A stretch of DNA of 64,000 nt from Pyrocephalus nanus (taxonomy: Eukaryota > Chordata > Aves > Passeriformes > Tyrannidae). The DNA is taken from positions 13,576,001-13,640,000 of the forward strand of contig CM076264.1 in assembly GCA_038380795.1 (NCBI GenBank). The letters run 5' to 3'. The translations under genes and the position numbers were made by a program. Of this stretch, positions 58,309 through 64,000 are shown piece after piece. Within the stretch, counting starts at the first letter, position 1; each line of letters opens with the position of its first letter. Below the pieces are notes generated by a model. That model saw only the letters and a list, made by a program, of their open reading frames with translations, made no database searches and had not been told where the DNA came from.

Positions 58309-59509
58309 TGATTGTATTTTAATTGCTAGGATAACTATGTCTAGTGCAAAACAACTCCACATAGAGTATCACTGTATATTTTCTATTACAGATACAGTCT
58401 GAGAGGAGAGACCACCTCTGGTTGCACATGACCTCCCAACCCAATGTCAAAGCTCTTCCTTCACTACATAGTCTCTAGCAAAAGAGGAGCAGTGGATTTC
58501 AACACCCAAGCTGTTAACAGCACCATGTACAAGGTACTGATGGAGGCCCTATATGTTAGTATCCACGCCCCAGTGGAAATAACCATTTTCCAGTTACTTA
58601 GACCTTAACTCTGCCCTAACTCAGGGCAAGAGCAATCCACATGTATTTATTGTTCACATTAATCTATCTGAGGATAATTTTAATCTAATGAATACCCAGA
58701 CTATTTTTTTCCTTGGTTAGTATTTAAATAGTTCAACTTCCTTTTAGGAAGTTGAGCATCTTTTTTTGTTCAGGGGAGTGAATATACCTTTGCTTCTTGG
58801 AGATTTGTCTGCTTTCAGGGTTTCCTTCTTTAGTGTCCTCTGTGCATTTTAATTATTTCATTAATCTTTGGTAAAAAAATACGCTTTTCTAAAATGCTGA
58901 TAAGTACACGATGTTTTTACAATTTAAAAAATTAGATTTTTCACTACAATATTTTAGTGCACCATGTTCTTTTATTCACTGCGTAGCTCATCTTTAAGGA
59001 AGGAGTTTTCCTGATTTCATTGGGGCCGCTCCCAAACAAGGCCAGGTTCACTGAACTATACTGCTGAAGGATCTGATTTTTATGAACTGCATGTCTGATT
59101 AGAGTGCTCAGCAGAGGCATTATCCCCTTGCAGAATCAACCTGGAAGGCTGGTACAAGGACAGAGCCCACAAGTTGAAGTCCCGTAGCCGTCCTAGCACT
59201 ATTTGCTGTATTTCTTCATCAGTAGTGGTAATCAATGTTTCAATTTCAATCACTGATAACATCTTCCCTTTTCTCTTCATATTGTCTTGTCTCGCTGGAG
59301 AATCCTTTCTCCCTGCCTCCAAATATATTTAAGGTGGAAAAAAAAGGAAAGGAAGGAAAACCATAAGAAACAAGAATATAGCCAACCTTTTTAATTAGAG
59401 TATATTGTACTTCCAAACTGGGTACACTAGAAATTGGCAATGCAACATAAGATGCAAAGAAATATACCAGTTACTGTCAAAATGACCCTGTACAGCCTTA
59501 TAATGCAAA
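58309..59509. other. Intergenic stretch, no gene recognised
   Basis: About 1.2 kb lies between the CR1 fragment and the probable end of the ZNF827 transcript. No exon or repeat is recognised. It could belong to a longer ZNF827 3'UTR. Confidence 0.5.
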
Positions 59510-59585
59510 AAGCTTTATACAATACAAATTTTTATTAATGTACACAAACCTTGACAGAATGATATTTGAACATAATACAACAAGT

Positions 59586-59602
59586 AAAAAAAAAAAAAAA
59601 AA
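59586..59602 (+). repeat. A17 homopolymer
   Basis: A17 on the plus strand, thus U-rich in a ZNF827 transcript. It lies close to the most distal candidate poly-A signal. Confidence 0.85.
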
Positions 59603-60673
59603 GACAGAAGAAAGAAAAAAGTGCTGAGAACTTTAACTGAATTACTGAATGGAAAAACACGCTAGCTCTCATTAAAGAATGCATAGTGAAAACCAGTATG
59701 AAATTACCTTTATGGTGGGGGGAATTTATCAGAACTGTTGGTCATTAATCAATAGGGGGAACCTCTGGAGAACATTTCTTTCCTTAGCCTTGAACTGCAA
59801 ACAAATTATTTTAATATGCATGAACTCTGATAAATAGTGTATTTTTTTCTTAAAAAAATAAAAACCTCCTAACACACTTTTCCTTACAAAGAAAACTCCT
59901 ATAACTTGCCAGAAAGAATTAATTTATCCTTTCCAAAGTGCTAAACAAATTTCCCAGGTACACTAAACATTACCATGTCAGATACTGGTACAGTGGAACA
60001 TTGGTGAACACGTGGCGGTCACACGCTGACAGCTCATTCTTGGAATTTCCAGCCCTATTTAAACTGCCTTTTGGTTTATATAAAGTGTCCTACTAATATT
60101 CCTACTTCTTCCCCCTGGACAGCTGTACTCTACCTGTCAGTTTGACAAACAAGCTTTTTTGATTTGTGAGTGTTTGCTTTTCTGTGACGCAGTCAGAGAT
60201 ACACGCATGGAGTGTGTTTTACAGAACTGGTATAGTTTCTGGATGCAGATTGCAGATTTCATGCTGCAGAGATATTACACTTTTTATGCTTTGAGTATTT
60301 ACTAATACAGTATTTTCTATTTTGTCTCTACTCCTGGGGAGGTGTTACCAGGAGTTATGATGGAGTAAAGCATGGTTGTCTACAAAGGTTTATACATACT
60401 TTGGAGCAGACGGGTTTTCTTTACTGTGTAGACAGAACCACCACATGCTTGTTAGAACCAAAGCTGGCCTGCTGGAATGTAAACAAAATGGTGAGACTTC
60501 TCTGTCCTGGAATTAATATTTCCAAATGATAACCTGCTATGATTTTAAATATTTCCCCCTTGTAAATAGCTTCCAGTATGTTAACGGGAGTGCACAGATT
60601 AGGGTGTCCTCCCCAAACAGGAAGAACTTGGTCATGACAGTGGAGAATGTTTGGCCATCTCAATGGCCAAAAC

Positions 60674-60707
60674 AAATGTAGTAATCTTGCAAATGTAGTA
60701 ATCTTGC
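60674..60707 (+). repeat. 17-bp perfect tandem duplication
   Basis: AAATGTAGTAATCTTGC occurs twice with no change, followed by AAAT. The perfect match suggests a recent event. Confidence 0.9.
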
Positions 60708-61849
60708 AAATAGGTTAAATGATGCAAGTTTTGCATCCAAAAAGTATTTCTACACAAGCTTCATTTCAGAACTAATGAAGATTGAGTTATGTTTCTAGTT
60801 GTGCATATGGCTAAGAGCCCTTGTGGACAAGAAATGCCTTCCTGAACTGGGGCGTTGCTGTACTGTTGTCACGAACAAGGGGTTGTTGGATCCCCCCATC
60901 CCAGAACAACCTGCAGGAGAAGTTCCTTCAGGACAGCACGAGGGTGGTTAGATAGCATGACAGATATGACTCAGGGCACCTCCTACAGTAGCTTGGCCAA
61001 GGGGCAGGGAGAGGACTCTGGCAAAAGCTAGGTCGGACATTTCTAATACCTGGTAAAAGACAGCAAGATCCAAATCCATAAGACACCATGGAAAACAATA
61101 ATAGAGTAAGAAGGCATTCCTGTACATCATTTTGAAACGCTTCACATTTTATACCTCCAATTTTAATGCAGGGTGTTTTTAATCCCGATCTTTCTTCCAG
61201 CACGTTATGTTGTGTAAGGAGCACAAATCAGCTAACAGTCGGTTAGCTTCTCTTAAATTAAGATCACTCTTGGCATTTTAAGATTAACGAAGGTTACACG
61301 ACCAATTCGCATTTGCTTTTTCCTGCAGTAAAGTGCTACATATAACATGTCATTTTAATGACCACAAGTAGGAGCATTAAAGAAGTACAAAGTTAGTTTC
61401 CTAGCAGGGTACACTCTATCTGCCATTAACAAAAAGGAATAAAGTGTTAACTAATGACATGGAGGGTAGCAATAGGACTGTCAAATTTGCAAGTACAATT
61501 GAAATACTGAGGGTATAAAAGAGAACTGTGTGGTTCCAAAAGCGTCTTTTTATAGCTTTATATTTCAAAGAAGTTACTGGTACCTTTTCAAAAAAAACAG
61601 TCTTATTACCTTCAGCCCACAATTTGTTTTTTTCTTTTATTTTTTTGCAAGTGAGAAACAAACTAGTGCAAGACTAAAGCACTGTGCAAAACTGCCTTTT
61701 TTTTTTTTTATTTTTTTAGTCTGAGTATTTATACCCAGAATTTATCCATACCCTTTTTAAAATCCCCTTGTTGGATTTTTTTTCCACCATAGAATTCTAG
61801 TTATACAAGTTGTTCCTGCAAACTAAAATGTAACCACTGCATAATACAG

Positions 61850-61889
<40 letters not shown>
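61850..61889. repeat. (AT)n microsatellite
   Basis: About 40 bases of AT/TA repeats have one G interruption near 61873. It lies in the probable ZNF827 3'UTR, where it would form an A/U hairpin in RNA. Confidence 0.92.
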
Positions 61890-62679
61890 ATATTTATATG
61901 CCCTTTTAAAACAAAAGATGTATGCTATGGCCCAGATGCAGGTGCTTGTCACACCTGTGTAGCAGTTAAGAATTGGGCCTGCTGTGTGTGTGTGTACATA
62001 CTCATGGTTTTTGTCATACTCTCATCCTGCAGTGCTGAAAGCAACTTTTTCCTCATCAGTTCTACCCCAAATCCTCAAACCTTGACAACTGAGTACAAGG
62101 CATCAAAGAACTAAAGGAAGCTGCAAATAGCACTGAAATAATACACCGGTTCCCCCTCCCCCAACCCAAAAAATTGCTCCTTCCACAACGCTGCAGTTCA
62201 GGGGGAAACAGGGGGAAGGGATGGAGCGAGTGTGTGAAAAGGGGGAAAAGAATAATAATTAAATAAGCCAATCCAAGGGATGTGCAAAAGCAATGTCATG
62301 GCACACTACAGGCATACTCTCTTTTCACGCACCCGCACGCACACAAAGCCCAAAAAATAAAATGCATCAATATGTAATCTTACAAGTGCTGATTGCCATT
62401 AAGGACACTCTTTTTTTTTTCAGCTTAACAAGACAAAATAGTTTCTTAGATAAGAGTACTGGGAACATGCCTCTGAAGGTAGAAGTATGCAGTAGGTCAC
62501 CTCTTGGAGATTTCATAAAGCAGCTTTCATGTCAATGCAATAAGTATACACACAGAGCCATTTGCTAAACCTTACTAATGATATAGTACAAGTGTTTGTT
62601 ACCTCTTCAGTCTACATTTTGCAGCCATGTATACCTGCTGGGTTTGCTGGGGTGTTTTTGGTACAGAATGCAACTGCCC

Positions 62680-63487
62680 TCAGACAGTTTCTGCCCTTTC
62701 TGTTAGTCCAAGATAGGCAAGGAAGGAGTGTTTAGGTGAAGAGGCACCTCCTGGTGCAGTCTGAGGTCGGGGTGGATGGAATGTGAGATCGTAGTGGTTT
62801 TTGGGGAAAAACATTGTTAAAGGAATAAGGTGGGCAAACTCTGAGTTCCAGTATTTATCAAAGCACAGGGAAGTGCCGTTGATGGCCAAGGGTTTCACTG
62901 CCAAGTTTGGCTCTGCCCCACTGCCCTGTGCAGCTGACATCGCGACTGTTTGCAGAGCCTGGGAGGCAGACATAACTGAGAGGGGTGACAGAAGGTTTCT
63001 GGAGCTGTTCACCGGTAGGAGCGGACTGGCTTCCTTGGAGGTTGAATACTGGCCCTTCTTCTCCTCTTCGGAGCAGTCCCCGTTCTGGTGCTTCTTCACG
63101 TGGCGGCTGAAGACAAAAGGGTGGGTAGTCTTGAACAGGCACTCGTCGCAGCTGAAAGTCTGGCGTGGAGCATGCTTCAGTTTCTTGTGCAAGTTGAGAT
63201 TGTCTTTGCGTTTGCAGCTGTAGCTGCACTGGTCACAGTGAAAAGGGCGCTCGCCGGTGTGGACACGCATGTGCTCGATCAGCTTGTTGGCCGTCTTGGA
63301 CAGGTACCCACACTGGTCACACTTGTAATGGTTGCCAAGGCGGTGTTCCCGGATGTGTATCTCCAGCTCCAGCTGATTTGCTTTCACTGTCTGGCAGATC
63401 CGACACTTATACTCCATCTTGTAGTGAGTCTTCAGGTGGCACTCCATCGCTGCGGGGCGGTTTGTGGAGTAGATGCAGAATGGGCAC
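62680..63487 (-). CDS. ZNF827: ZNF827 last coding exon: five C2H2 zinc fingers and C-terminus (partial gene)
   Basis: ZNF827 is a nuclear zinc-finger protein known to recruit the NuRD complex, including to telomeres in ALT cells. On the minus strand the exon begins after an acceptor ending in CCAG (63489-63488) and ends at TGA (62682-62680), giving 268 complete codons plus stop. It opens with CPFCIYSTNRPAAMECHLKT and the final His of a C-x2-C-x12-H-x3-H finger. Four more follow: YKCRICQTV, YKCDQCGYL, FHCDQCSYS (with H-x4-H) and FSCDECLFK, with a TGERPF linker between the third and fourth. The remaining roughly 120 residues are Ser/Ala/Pro-rich and end in LGLTERAETV. Assignment rests on family memory plus synteny with MMAA and SMAD1. 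The upstream exons lie beyond the window. Confidence 0.9.
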
Positions 63488-64000
63488 CTGGCAACACAGA
63501 AAGGCAGGCACGGAGAAAAGTCACTCAGCTTGAAGACCTACAGCCCTGGTTTAACTCTGTCACTCAGCCCCTCTCTGACCTACTACAGAGAAAAAGGCAC
63601 TTAGTTCTCCCCGTGAAGCCTCTTGGTTTGCCTTGACATATCTCTATACTTTAGGGGTTTTACCCATTTAATGGCAGTAGAGTTTTCCTAGGAAAACACT
63701 GATTCACTTCTGGCTTACCTTGATGGGGAAGATTCTGCAAAGCAGGCCGGGTAGTGCAGAATGGGTGACTGATGCACAGGTACTTTGTGTAACGACATTC
63801 CTAGTGTTTGCACGGAGTCACTTTGGCCATTTTTTCCATTAAGAAGTGGTTTAATGTGAGTGTTTACAGATGAGTATGAAAGCAGCTGTTTAAGTAAAGA
63901 TGGAATAAACTTGTAATACCACATGTACAGCAAAAGCTTAGGAAATTCCTTTTATGTGACCTTGAATAAGTTTGCTGTGTATCCTGCTAGGAGCAGCTGA
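63488..64000 (-). other. ZNF827: ZNF827 intron (part)
   Basis: Sequence upstream of the last ZNF827 coding exon on the minus strand. No further finger-encoding exon is seen before the window ends. Confidence 0.8.

Larger units (their letters stand above)
59510..62679 (-). other. ZNF827: Probable ZNF827 3'UTR
   Basis: This is the minus-strand sequence downstream of the ZNF827 stop codon. AATAAA signals on the minus strand (TTTATT on plus) lie at 59531-59536, 61637-61642 and 61707-61712, so the end is uncertain and several forms are possible. It contains a long AT dinucleotide repeat at 61850-61889 and a 17-bp tandem duplication at 60674-60707. Confidence 0.45.

Noticed and set aside
62801..63636. 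Plus-strand ORFs of 140 and 182 codons over ZNF827
   Set aside because: They are antisense shadows of the zinc-finger exon, whose C2H2 motifs and splice acceptor show the minus strand is coding.

Overview
This is a vertebrate, almost certainly bird, nuclear window. It carries intron-split genes with GT/AG splice sites, two copies of the CR1 LINE family (including the typical avian 3' end), many poly-A/poly-T and microsatellite tracts, and long AT-rich non-coding stretches. There are no bacterial-style operons, no CRISPR arrays and no tRNA or rRNA genes that I could recognise. The species cannot be fixed from the sequence alone.

Three protein-coding genes are visible, in the order known from human chromosome 4q31: SMAD1 (plus strand, last five coding exons), MMAA (plus strand, complete coding region in six exons) and ZNF827 (minus strand, last coding exon). 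Layout: 1-13.15 kb is the 3' half of SMAD1 with its introns and 3'UTR. 13.15-30.5 kb is intergenic. 30.58-31.08 kb is a CpG-rich promoter region for MMAA. 31.36-37.05 kb is MMAA. 37.05-59.5 kb is intergenic, with a CR1 LINE fragment at 53.65-54.49 kb, a CR1 3' end in the opposite orientation at 58.15-58.31 kb, a small isolated CpG-rich islet at 45.0-45.2 kb next to a T20/A21 hairpin, and very long T tracts at 56.2-56.4 kb. 59.5-63.49 kb is the probable 3'UTR plus last coding exon of ZNF827, and 63.49-64.0 kb is a ZNF827 intron. MMAA and ZNF827 are convergent.

The three genes do not share a pathway. SMAD1 is a BMP-receptor-activated transcription factor. MMAA is a mitochondrial GTPase chaperone for the cobalamin enzyme methylmalonyl-CoA mutase. 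ZNF827 is a nuclear zinc-finger protein. Every recognised exon joins in a consistent phase. The SMAD1 exons give residues 134-465 of a 465-residue protein, and the MMAA exons give a 411-residue protein with all GTPase motifs.

I found no convincing new biological system. The observations most worth a second look are structural: two 24-nt palindromes in SMAD1 introns, the CpG islet plus T/A hairpin at 45 kb, a cluster of short tandem duplications at 55-57.5 kb, a CR1 copy with internal deletions, and one unusually long unexplained ORF at 51.6-52.2 kb.
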